From an uncultured Opitutia bacterium (GTDB lineage Bacteria > Verrucomicrobiota > Verrucomicrobiia > Opitutales > Coraliomargaritaceae), in NCBI GenBank assembly GCA_937899295.1, contig CALBPO010000011.1, positions 1 to 7,224 of the forward strand: a stretch of DNA of 7,224 bases, in the 5' to 3' direction. Of the stretch, positions 1 to 6,538 are shown in pieces. Positions within the stretch are counted from its first letter, which is position 1, and each line of letters starts with the position of its first letter. The position numbers and the translations under genes are program-made. The notes beneath the pieces were generated by a model, which was not told where the DNA came from, did not search any database, and saw nothing but the letters and a program-made list of their open reading frames with translations.

Positions 1-2012
1 AAGCCTTCTAAACGCCATAAATCATTGGGTCCAAAATAAGTTCGCCCACCAGTTCTTAATCGTAGTCCTTCAACATCATTAAATCCGAAGGTTGAAAATA
101 TTGGACCATAATCCCCACAGATATAAGCACCTTGTAGTTCAGGGATGAGTGACCCTCTGTATATATGTCCTCCGATAATATTAGCGTAACCCTGGCCATG
201 ATCGTATTCTGCGATAGGATCTTCTAGTCCGTCTATAGTGGGCGCATTATGAAGAGAGCCGACATTACTGGTAACAGGATCGAACAAGAAACTTCCTTCC
301 TTCGCCCTCCATCCGTAATTTTTCCCAGGAAGAACTCTATTGACCTCTTGAATAGTATTTTGACCAGAGTCTGAAGAATAGATCTCTCCAGTAGCTGGGT
401 CTTGAGAGAAGGTCCACGGATTCCTGAATCCGTATGCGTATATTTCTGGAAGATAAGTTGGATGACCTACAAAGGGATTGTCGGCAGGTATCCCGTATTT
501 TCCGTTTACGCTGTTATTACCATCTGGATCTATGCGCATGAGTGTACCCAAAATGTTCGTGGCGTCTGCCCCATTCCCAATAGCAACGTGCCCATTACCA
601 GTATCATTAGCATCGCCGCCATCACCGATAGCTACCATCAGTAAGCCATCCGCATCAAAGAAAAGATGCCCGCCGTTATGATTAGAACCAATAACCGCAA
701 ATGAATTAGCAGTTGGTTGTTCAAACCTCAGTATTTCAGTATCCACAAAGGAGTCGCCAGAATCAAAAATATCATTTGAGTTATCATTTGTGATGGTTCT
801 TTTTATGATTACACTGTGATGATCAATGTCATCATACCCTGTCCCATCCATTATGAGAGTGTCAGACGAAACAGTGAAATCAGGCTCACCCCCATTCGTG
901 TAGCTTGCATAGAAAAATAATGTTCCATCAGTAGCGAAACTTGGACTGAGGGCCAAACCTAAGAGACCACGTTCGTCATATGGAGCAATGCTGAAGAGAG
1001 GTATTATGTTCGGCGATACATCTATAAAATTGTTAGGCGAAATAGAACCATCTGAATTTAAGACCTTAACTCTACCTTCTTGCTCAACTAAGAAAAGTCT
1101 TCCTGTTCCATCATTAGGATCTGCTACACCGATAAGGTGAGAAAGATCTGAAACAACTGTTTGCAGACCTACAGCAATTTCTCCCTGCGGAACATCCGGC
1201 AAGGGATCAGCAATCAGTTGCTCATCAAAAAAGTATCCTTTATTGGAATCGTCCTGAGCTAGGACCCAATAATCTGAATTGGATGCATCTAATGCGATTA
1301 ACTGCAGATGACCAGAACCTGATAAACTGCTAACGTAATCTTTTGTCTGACCAGCACTGAAACTTATATTGGATGCTAAAGTTATGGAATCACCAAGAAT
1401 GCTAGTAATCGTTGTATCAGCTTCGAGCACTCCACTATCGTCGCCGAAATAAGTCACTTCTACATAGTCTGCTTGGCGGTCTACCTCGGTAATAATTAAA
1501 CGGCTGCTATTTACATACGAAGGTGAACCATCTACTGGCAGGACATCTACATTTAGTGATGCAACCATACTATTGTGAAAAAACTTTGTACAGTAATAAT
1601 GAAGAGTGTTACTGTAACTTGCAGGTATGGTCAGAGTCATGCTCTCTGAAGATCTGATACCATCAGATTGACTGACAGTAGAATCGCTACTGACTGGAAA
1701 GCTTAACGTACCAAGATGATAAGAGCCAGAAGAGTTGCTGGGAATATCACTCAAGTAAAACGGGTGGTTGTTACCTGAAATCTTGTGAAAGGTGTAGGTA
1801 TTACCTATATAAAAAACGTAGTCAGATATATTTACCTGATTAAGACCCGCCTGATCAGTGAAGAAATCATAGTATTCACCACTAAAATAACCGTTTCCCA
1901 CATAGATGTCGCTCGGTGCTGGGGTCTGAGCAGACAGAGCAGATGTAATAATGGTAGAAACAAGTAAGGTAATTAAGAGACTTCTGCGGGTAGGGAAATT
2001 ATATTGAGGCAT
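1..2012 (-). CDS. Exported cupredoxin-PQQ sugar dehydrogenase fusion (C-terminus beyond window)
   Basis: I read this frame by hand: 670 codons from ATG at 2012 with no stop, running off the left edge. Residues 1-28 form an export signal (TRRSLLI, hydrophobic core, Ala-Leu-Ser-Ala before Gln29); the Arg-Arg pair could make it Tat-type. Residues about 60-158 resemble a cupredoxin, with His83 (HPFYLS), then Cys141, His146 and Met149 as probable type-1 copper ligands. Residues about 168-285 are beta-rich and begin RLIITEVDRQADYVEV, faintly like a lamin-tail domain. From about 300 onward it is a glucose/sorbosone dehydrogenase propeller: HNGGHLFFDADG with catalytic-type His445, GDGGD, GFRNPWTFS (Arg530, Asn531), GQNTIQEVN, NYGW, GGHIYRG. 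Family members use PQQ to oxidise sugars outside the cytoplasm. By inference, the copper domain could accept the electrons. Substrate is unknown. No Shine-Dalgarno precedes the start; the signal peptide supports it. Confidence 0.9.
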   Translation of the reverse strand, partial: MPQYNFPTRRSLLITLLVSTIITSALSAQTPAPSDIYVGNGYFSGEYYDFFTDQAGLNQVNISDYVFYIGNTYTFHKISGNNHPFYLSDIPSNSSGSYHLGTLSFPVSSDSTVSQSDGIRSSESMTLTIPASYSNTLHYYCTKFFHNSMVASLNVDVLPVDGSPSYVNSSRLIITEVDRQADYVEVTYFGDDSGVLEADTTITSILGDSITLASNISFSAGQTKDYVSSLSGSGHLQLIALDASNSDYWVLAQDDSNKGYFFDEQLIADPLPDVPQGEIAVGLQTVVSDLSHLIGVADPNDGTGRLFLVEQEGRVKVLNSDGSISPNNFIDVSPNIIPLFSIAPYDERGLLGLALSPSFATDGTLFFYASYTNGGEPDFTVSSDTLIMDGTGYDDIDHHSVIIKRTITNDNSNDIFDSGDSFVDTEILRFEQPTANSFAVIGSNHNGGHLFFDADGLLMVAIGDGGDANDTGNGHVAIGNGADATNILGTLMRIDPDGNNSVNGKYGIPADNPFVGHPTYLPEIYAYGFRNPWTFSQDPATGEIYSSDSGQNTIQEVNRVLPGKNYGWRAKEGSFLFDPVTSNVGSLHNAPTIDGLEDPIAEYDHGQGYANIIGGHIYRGSLIPELQGAYICGDYGPIFSTFGFNDVEGLRLRTGGRTYFGPNDLWRLEG

Positions 2013-2111
2013 AATTAAGCAACGATCTGATTAGAGATTCATTACAAACTATACGAGCAATAAGAGCAAATACTGTATTAGATATACATACAGATTGTCA
2101 TAAATCACTGA

Positions 2112-2141
2112 TACGCGGGTTCGAATACCGCTAGTTCCACA
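2112..2141 (+). other. tRNA/tmRNA 3'-end-like fragment, possible attachment-site remnant
   Basis: The stretch has a T-arm-like element: GCGG (2115-2118), G, loop TTCGAAT (2120-2126), A, then CCGC (2128-2131). It continues into an acceptor-like strand TAGTTCC, an A, and CAA in place of CCA. A normal arm would have C at 2127 to pair with G2119, so this copy is degenerate. No matching 5' acceptor strand, D-arm or anticodon arm lies in the preceding 100 bases, so it is not a complete tRNA. Integrases often target such 3' ends and leave a copy behind, but I see no integrase and no second copy in the window. It could also be chance resemblance. Confidence 0.4.
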
Positions 2142-2155
2142 AATTTGCCCGTTCA

Positions 2156-2169
2156 CTAGGGGCCCCTAG
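2156..2169. repeat. Perfect 14-bp palindrome CTAGGGGCCCCTAG
   Basis: The sequence equals its own reverse complement over 14 bases, with no spacer, in non-coding DNA between the dehydrogenase start and the end of the small membrane gene. It is a GC-rich island in AT-rich surroundings and starts 15 bases after the tRNA-like fragment. Without a loop it is a poor terminator hairpin and has no T-tract. A symmetric protein-binding or recombination site is possible but unproven. Confidence 0.6.
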
Positions 2170-2200
2170 CGCTGTTGCTAAATTATTGCTAATTGAACAG

Positions 2201-2419
2201 CTACTTTTGCTTATTAATTTTTAATTTTTTAATAGATTTCGTTAAATCATCCCAATTAGCAAACAAGCTACCGACTGCAAATATTGCGAGACCGTGATGG
2301 GATGCAAAAGCCTCAAATTCGTGAAGTCCTAATTCTACAGAGATTTCCAATATGCAGGAAATCAGTAGAATTCCATAAGTTACTATGCCGAGGATTGGGG
2401 ATTTATTGAAATCAATCAT
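2201..2419 (-). CDS. Small putative membrane protein, unknown function
   Basis: A 72-residue frame that I do not recognise. Residues 9-29 (ILGIVTYGILLISCILEISV) are strongly hydrophobic and could span the membrane. A second, weaker hydrophobic stretch (GLAIFAVGSLF, about 43-53) follows a His-His pair. The C-terminus is Lys-rich (KSIKKLKINKQK), which by the positive-inside rule suggests a cytoplasmic tail. There is no clear Shine-Dalgarno, as for the other genes here. It stands alone: the upstream activator on the same strand ends 228 bases away, and the dehydrogenase starts 188 bases downstream. The hydrophobic pattern and AT-rich codons fitting the surroundings favour a real gene, but a chance frame cannot be excluded. 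Confidence 0.5.
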   Translation of the reverse strand: MIDFNKSPILGIVTYGILLISCILEISVELGLHEFEAFASHHGLAIFAVGSLFANWDDLTKSIKKLKINKQK

Positions 2420-2647
2420 AATTATTTTTTACTGCGCATCTGAGTATTGAATAAGGAAAATCTTGGGAGGCAGTGGGCGTGATTAGGAATCATATAGGCA
2501 ATATGTATACCATCCCGCTAGGTGACGTATTTTTAAGCAGGGAGCTGATGTTTATAGGCACCCGCACTGATCAGTAAGCTCCACAAGCATTTAGCAGCCC
2601 TTCTTGAGATGCCCCATCCTAACCACAAGGCATTGACCTAGTAGACC

Positions 2648-4087
2648 CTAAGAACCCCTTGGGTGACTGCTAGGATGTTTTCCATATAATTTGAGTTTTT
2701 CCCTCAATGTGAAACGTGAGACACCCAGTAAACGTGCCGCTTTAGCTTGGTTTCCATCGGATCTCTCTATTGCCATGGTATAAACTTCCCGTTCAAACTT
2801 CTCTGTTAAAATGGGTAAAGCCGCTTCAATTTCATTTGCTGCCGCACGATTAAATTCACATTCGATAATCTGTTTCAGCTGATCTTGTTTTTTAGCTAAA
2901 ATTTTCGATTCCTTAATGATATTGTCGAAATGTTCTACATCGAGGGTCGTATTTTTAGAGCTTAATAAAGCCTTACTAATTACATTCTGTAACTGCCGTA
3001 TATTACCTGGCCATTCAAGCTGTGTCAGATAATCAATCGCTTTCTTGGAAAAGTTTGGAGTCGCCAGACCGTACTCAGTGGCAAACTTCTGCAAAAAATA
3101 ACTCACTAAATCAGGAATATCGTCTCGCCGATCCCTAAGAGGTGGAATGTTTATGGAGATTACATTGAGCCTATAAAATAGATCTTCACGAAATGTGCCC
3201 TCAGAAACCATTGATTCCAAATTTCTGTGCGTAGCTGCGATTATGCGAACATCTACTGGAATGTTCTTAGAACTTCCTACGCGCTGAATTGTTTTTTCCT
3301 GTAAAACACGTAGTAATTTTACCTGTAGTGATTGATCCAAGTCGCCAATTTCATCAAGGAATATAGTACCTCCGTGCGCTTGTTCAAATCTTCCAACTCG
3401 TAACTGGCTTGCTCCAGTAAAGGAACCTTTCTCATGCCCAAAGAGTTCACTCTCTAGCAAGTTCTCTGGTATCGCCGCGCAATTTACGGCTACAAATCCT
3501 TCGTGTGCACGATGACCGTGCTGGTAAATTGCCCGTGCAATGAGTTCTTTACCAGTCCCGGTCTCGCCTCTGACTAATACAGTCACTGTTTGTGAGGCAA
3601 TTCTTCCTAGCTGCTTGTAAATATCACGCATAGCGCGACTTCGCCCAATTATTGTATCTTGATCACTAAATACCTCACCTATTTCAACTGGCTTAGAATT
3701 TAATCTCAGATCAATTAGCGCTTGGTTAATTGAATCAAGAAGCTCCCGTGTCGTTACTGGTAACAAAAAGAAATCATAGGCTCCTGCCTTAATGATTTCT
3801 ATCGCTAAGCTACTCTTCTTATTTTCGCTGAGAACAATAATTGGAACTAAGCGCTGTATTTTTTTTATTTTCAAAAGCACAGCTAATGGCGCCAGATCAT
3901 TAAGATCACTCATTACCACAATCTCTGTCCTACATTTTTTTGAGATCAAATGGCTATAGGCGTCATCTAGGTCATCAAAATATTCAAATCCAGAACCCTT
4001 ATGCAGTAATTTTTGGATCTGTGTGCGCAGTTCTGAGCTTAAGCCAAGGTATAGTAGGTTCGTTACTGGTTTAGAATTATCATCCAT
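2648..4087 (-). CDS. Sigma54-dependent transcriptional activator with degenerate receiver domain
   Basis: A 479-residue NtrC-type enhancer-binding protein that hydrolyses ATP to open sigma54 promoters. Residues about 10-125 have a receiver fold pattern, but the acidic pair after strand 1 is replaced by Gly-Leu-Ser and the usual Lys-Pro is Leu109-Pro110. Asp61 after strand 3 is the only candidate phospho-site. The AAA+ domain (about 145-375) is intact: Walker A GETGTGKE (174-181), sigma54-contact loop GSFTGA (221-226, the Ser variant of GAFTGA), Walker B IFLDEIGD (242-249), sensor I AATHRN, Arg-finger region FREDLFYRL (299-307) and sensor II GNIRQL. A Fis-type helix-turn-helix closes the protein (GNQAKAARLLGVSRFTLREKL, 445-465). 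No sensor kinase is adjacent. It is divergent from the sigma54-promoter gene at 4315, its likely target. The exact cue is unknown. Confidence 0.95.
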   Translation of the reverse strand: MDDNSKPVTNLLYLGLSSELRTQIQKLLHKGSGFEYFDDLDDAYSHLISKKCRTEIVVMSDLNDLAPLAVLLKIKKIQRLVPIIVLSENKKSSLAIEIIKAGAYDFFLLPVTTRELLDSINQALIDLRLNSKPVEIGEVFSDQDTIIGRSRAMRDIYKQLGRIASQTVTVLVRGETGTGKELIARAIYQHGHRAHEGFVAVNCAAIPENLLESELFGHEKGSFTGASQLRVGRFEQAHGGTIFLDEIGDLDQSLQVKLLRVLQEKTIQRVGSSKNIPVDVRIIAATHRNLESMVSEGTFREDLFYRLNVISINIPPLRDRRDDIPDLVSYFLQKFATEYGLATPNFSKKAIDYLTQLEWPGNIRQLQNVISKALLSSKNTTLDVEHFDNIIKESKILAKKQDQLKQIIECEFNRAAANEIEAALPILTEKFEREVYTMAIERSDGNQAKAARLLGVSRFTLREKLKLYGKHPSSHPRGS

Positions 4088-4138
4088 CTTTTTGTCTACT
4101 TCTTATCTATCAAGGCTTACTAACTTAAGCAATAACTA

Positions 4139-4161
4139 ATGTGGTAAATTACTTACCACAT
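4139..4161. promoter_or_regulatory. Inverted repeat, likely enhancer (UAS) for the adjacent activator
   Basis: ATGTGGTAA (4139-4147) and TTACCACAT (4153-4161) are perfect reverse complements separated by five bases. Two-fold symmetry of this size suits a dimeric Fis-type helix-turn-helix. The centre lies about 132 bases upstream of the predicted start site of the sigma54 promoter, within the usual enhancer range, and 52-74 bases before the activator's start codon. It could therefore serve both genes, including autoregulation. Binding by this activator is inferred from position. Confidence 0.65.
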
Positions 4162-4224
4162 CAAGAGAAATCATTGACCATATAGTGCAAGTGCATTTTT
4201 TATTTTTATTTTTAAATAACTGTA

Positions 4225-4237
4225 TATCAGTATTTTA
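4225..4237 (+). promoter_or_regulatory. IHF-like DNA-bending site between enhancer and promoter
   Basis: TATCAGTATTTTA fits the IHF consensus WATCAANNNNTTR at all specified positions but one (G for A at the sixth). It follows a long T-rich run (about 4195-4216) and sits roughly 50 bases upstream of the predicted start site, where IHF usually bends DNA in sigma54 systems. The consensus is loose and the DNA is AT-rich, so chance is a real possibility. Confidence 0.3.
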
Positions 4238-4254
4238 TGACTTACATAAAAAAA

Positions 4255-4271
4255 TTGGCACGGTGAATGCA
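4255..4271 (+). promoter_or_regulatory. Sigma54 (-24/-12) promoter of the YRG-repeat gene
   Basis: TTGGCACGGTGAATGCA matches the sigma54 consensus TGGCAC-N5-TTGCA with a full TTGGCACG -24 box and ATGCA at -12. The invariant GG (4257-4258) and GC (4269-4270) are exactly ten bases apart. Predicted transcription start is about 4282, giving a leader of roughly 33 bases before the ATG at 4315. A sigma54 activator is encoded divergently next door, which strongly supports function. Confidence 0.85.
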
Positions 4272-4314
4272 TATATGATTACCTCTATTAAAAATCTAAC
4301 CTAAACATCAAAAA

Positions 4315-4557
4315 ATGAATAATAATATCATCAACTACCGAGGCGCAACGACTACTGCTAACGACGTAAAAGCTGGGAATCTATCTCACGCAAATTCGCT
4401 GCAAAATAATAATCCAGAACTAAGCTACCGCGGATCACATTCCGATCATGCGAGTGTAACTGCTGGAAATCAGAAACATAACGAAGATCTTCGAAGTGTT
4501 GATCCAACAATTACCTACCGCGGAGCATCTGTAAAATATTCAGAAATCCACGGATAG
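4315..4557 (+). CDS. YRG-repeat small protein (30-residue tandem repeats)
   Basis: An 80-residue hydrophilic protein with no signal peptide, membrane segment, Cys, Trp or Phe, and 12 Asn. It is built from two full 30-residue units and a partial third. Tyr-Arg-Gly recurs at 8-10, 38-40 and 68-70; Ala-Gly-Asn at 20-22 and 50-52; Val at 18/48; His at 25/55; Leu at 29/59; Asn/Asp-Pro at 33-34 and 63-64. The codons differ between copies (GGG/GGA, CGA/CGC), which suggests selection at the protein level. The [I/L]-[ST]-YRG-x-S motif recalls the short YRG motif of DUF4278 proteins known from cyanobacteria, but the resemblance is brief. The sigma54 promoter upstream and terminator downstream make it a monocistronic, activator-controlled gene. 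Function unknown; a cytosolic binding or structural role is only a guess. No Shine-Dalgarno is seen. Confidence 0.85.
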   Translation: MNNNIINYRGATTTANDVKAGNLSHANSLQNNNPELSYRGSHSDHASVTAGNQKHNEDLRSVDPTITYRGASVKYSEIHG

Positions 4558-4575
4558 TAATTATCTAAAATTGCT

Positions 4576-4612
4576 AAAAAGCCGCTAAGTGTATCACTTA
4601 GCGGCTTTTTTT
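4576..4612. terminator. Bidirectional rho-independent terminator
   Basis: GCCGCTAAGTG (4581-4591) pairs perfectly with CACTTAGCGGC (4595-4605) around a TAT loop. The stem is flanked by A5 and T7, so the helix can extend to 16 bp and either strand gives a U-tract. It lies 19 bases after the YRG-repeat gene and 75 bases past the stop of the convergent glycoside-hydrolase-like gene, so it probably ends both transcripts. Confidence 0.95.
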
Positions 4613-4686
4613 GTATTCTAAATTATAGCCATAGTTATAATTGAGAGTGGTTCAGTAGTAAAAGGTCATAGCAACAGAGCTACTTT

Positions 4687-5793
4687 CTAGGGTAAATTCC
4701 TAGGAACAAATTTGTCCACTGGACGAATGACAATATAATCATGGCTGCGAGTTTCAATGCCTACAGCTACAAGCAGGGCAGTCAATTGGCCGTCTTCATT
4801 GATGTATACCTGTGGGCGTTCAATCCGACTAACTTTTAGCTGAGAACCGTCCTCCAGATAGATGGGTTCTTCTTGCGTCCATACTGGGATCTTTGAGTAT
4901 AATTCATACTCAATCCCATCCTTAGAGGTGTAATAAATGACCGGCTTCTGTACTCCCGTCACCTTGCCTTCCCAATCCGTACAGATGACATTATATTGGT
5001 CATTTGCCCACCATATCGTTGGATCTTCCAACTCGCAATTATAGGGCAATCGATTTCTTCCATCGCCCAAAATATTGTAAGGACCATTAATTTGATCAGC
5101 TGTGTGCGCCCTTAAGCACGCATCCCATTTCCCATCTTGTGTTGGTTTTGGCTTATGCTTGGACACCATGTAAACTGAACCATTATCGTGCATGTGTAAG
5201 GCAGGATTATTAGCCTCAACAATCGGGTAATCGATCGGCACCCATGGACCTTCAATTGAATCTGCATATGCAAAACCTGTCGACCACTGCGGAATTGCTA
5301 GATGATAAATCAAAAAACGGTCATCCACCTTCACTATTTTAGGGTTATGAATCCCTTGAGTTGCCCATGGGTGCTTCGATGGGTGTAAGACAACTTCGGC
5401 AAATTCATACGGGCCAAATAAATCCTTAGACGTCGCTCGAATGACATGACTGCGTTTCCATCCAGAATCAAAAGAGTAGTCCTCACTCTTTGGCCATCTC
5501 GAACAAAATAAATGATAGGTCTCTCCAACTTTAATTAGGGATGGATCCCACAAGCTCCAGCCTTCCATTTTAAATACAGCGGCCTTGGGTATTGGTCTGA
5601 GTGCCTGGCGCAAGGGATTAGAGTTCGGATAAGTTACGACAGCATCTTCAGGCAAACGATAACCAATTTGGTAGGGATCCGCCAAAGCCACTCCGCTCTC
5701 AGATATTGATTCGCTGAAGCCTTGCAAATGGCCACTCAGTATCACAAGCGAGACCACAGATATTACTATTAGAGATAAAAAAGTATTTTTCAT
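4687..5793 (-). CDS. Exported GH43-like five-bladed beta-propeller protein, putative glycoside hydrolase
   Basis: 368 residues. Residues 1-20 are a signal peptide or lipid-free anchor (Lys2, then a run of Leu, Ile and Val), with a possible cleavage near Ala38. The rest resembles the GH43/GH117-type propellers of polysaccharide-degrading bacteria. Blade motifs are WDPSLIKVGETYHLFCSRWP (82-101), GPYEF (127-131), HNPKIVKVDDRFLIYHL (149-165), GPW (182-184), NNPALH (195-200), GPYNI (237-241), ELEDPTIWW (254-262) and IERPQVYINEDG (324-335). By analogy Asp83 would be the general base, and Glu256 or Asp257 a further acidic residue; this is inferred from motif position only. Substrate is unknown; a periplasmic or extracellular role on plant or algal glycans fits. 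It is divergent from msrA and convergent with the YRG-repeat gene. The start is set by the signal peptide; the other nearby ATG (5800) is out of frame. Confidence 0.75.
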   Translation of the reverse strand: MKNTFLSLIVISVVSLVILSGHLQGFSESISESGVALADPYQIGYRLPEDAVVTYPNSNPLRQALRPIPKAAVFKMEGWSLWDPSLIKVGETYHLFCSRWPKSEDYSFDSGWKRSHVIRATSKDLFGPYEFAEVVLHPSKHPWATQGIHNPKIVKVDDRFLIYHLAIPQWSTGFAYADSIEGPWVPIDYPIVEANNPALHMHDNGSVYMVSKHKPKPTQDGKWDACLRAHTADQINGPYNILGDGRNRLPYNCELEDPTIWWANDQYNVICTDWEGKVTGVQKPVIYYTSKDGIEYELYSKIPVWTQEEPIYLEDGSQLKVSRIERPQVYINEDGQLTALLVAVGIETRSHDYIVIRPVDKFVPRNLP

Positions 5794-5847
5794 GGGCCAT
5801 TCACTAGACTAAATCTGCTATTATCTAAAAATCTCCTTCACTTTAGT

Positions 5848-5866
5848 GGTAGTCATTATCATTTTT
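5848..5866. promoter_or_regulatory. Fur-box-like operator upstream of msrA
   Basis: On the minus strand the 19 bases (AAAAATGATAATGACTACC) agree with the classical Fur box GATAATGATAATCATTATC at 14 of 19 positions, including an uninterrupted core AATGATAAT. It lies 53-71 bases before the msrA ATG and in the divergent region shared with the gene ending at 4687. Control by Fur (iron) or another Fur-family regulator is inferred; the surroundings are AT-rich and the second half-site is weak. Confidence 0.35.
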
Positions 5867-5918
5867 ACTAATGCTTTTCTTGATTCCGCAATCTCAAAAA
5901 AATTAGCCACCATCAATC

Positions 5919-6392
5919 ATGGAAGAAATCTATCTAGCGGGTGGCTGCCTTTGGGGGGTCCAAGAATTCTTACGGCATTTACCGGGCGTTTGCCAGACGG
6001 AGGCGGGTCGAGCTAACGGCACACAAACGGACACTGAGGGAGACTATGACGGCTATGTCGAATGTGTGAAAACACATTTTGATCCCAATCTAGTCACAGT
6101 CGGGGAATTAATGGCTTACCTTTTTGAGATCATTGATCCCTATAGCCTGAATCAACAGGGCAATGATGTCGGCGAGAAATACCGAACAGGGGTCTACAGC
6201 CTGAACCCCAATCATCTCAAGCAAGCATCCGACTGGATCAAGCAGCGTTCAGACTCGGCAAAGGTCGTGCTTGAGGTGCTCCCCCTCTCCCACTACCTGC
6301 GCAGCGATGAAGTACATCAGGATCGGCTGACTCGATGCCCGGCAGACATCTGTCATTTGCCCAAAGAGCTCCTGCATAAATACAAAAAATAG
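5919..6392 (+). CDS. msrA: Peptide-methionine (S)-S-oxide reductase MsrA
   Basis: A cytoplasmic repair enzyme that reduces the S-epimer of methionine sulfoxide in proteins and free methionine, using thioredoxin. At 157 residues it is a compact form lacking the N-terminal extension of the 212-residue E. coli enzyme. The catalytic motif is GGCLWG (8-13) with nucleophile Cys10; Leu replaces the usual Phe of GCFWG. Other family signatures are GVCQTEAGRANGT, YDGYVECVKTHFDP, FEIIDPYSLNQQGNDVGEKYRTGVYS and the C-terminal LTRCPADICHLP, whose Cys140 and Cys145 are the probable resolving cysteines. The start fits, since family members of this type begin just before the GGC motif. It is probably monocistronic: serC starts 146 bases later. 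A Fur-like site upstream hints at iron or oxidative-stress control. No Shine-Dalgarno is evident. Confidence 0.95.
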   Translation: MEEIYLAGGCLWGVQEFLRHLPGVCQTEAGRANGTQTDTEGDYDGYVECVKTHFDPNLVTVGELMAYLFEIIDPYSLNQQGNDVGEKYRTGVYSLNPNHLKQASDWIKQRSDSAKVVLEVLPLSHYLRSDEVHQDRLTRCPADICHLPKELLHKYKK

Positions 6393-6538
6393 CCGAGGTT
6401 CCATTTCATGATGACCCCTTGCGGTCTGACTTGAGTCGCAGCAGCTGTTTCTCCATGAACGACTCGCATTAAGGCTAGTTTCACAAAACAGTTTCTCGAC
6501 ATCGCAGAGTGTAGGCATAGTTTTTCGAATTCTTTACT

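Noticed and set aside
402..1967. Plus-strand open frames of 60-80 residues across the dehydrogenase region.
   Set aside because: They lie antisense to a continuous 670-codon frame with clear domain motifs.
2479..2577. A 32-codon frame starting GTG with GGGAGG eight bases upstream.
   Set aside because: It has a good Shine-Dalgarno-like sequence, but the confident genes here do not use one. The product has no recognisable feature and the frame is very short.
2566..2590. A 10-bp palindrome ACTGATCAGT followed by GCTCCACAAG, resembling a second tRNA 3' end.
   Set aside because: There is no T-loop (GTTCRA) or T-stem, and a 10-bp palindrome is common by chance.
4621..4642. A 7-bp inverted repeat AATTATA/TATAATT between the convergent genes.
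   Set aside because: It is entirely A/T, short and likely random; the strong terminator next to it already explains the gap.
5334..5528. A 64-residue minus-strand frame within 4687-5793.
   Set aside because: It overlaps the GH43-like gene in another frame and has no supporting motif.
6393..6538. Possible terminator or riboswitch between msrA and serC (for example GAGTCG/CGACTC arms).
   Set aside because: The stems are only 4-6 bp with long loops and no U-tract, and no known riboswitch core was recognised.
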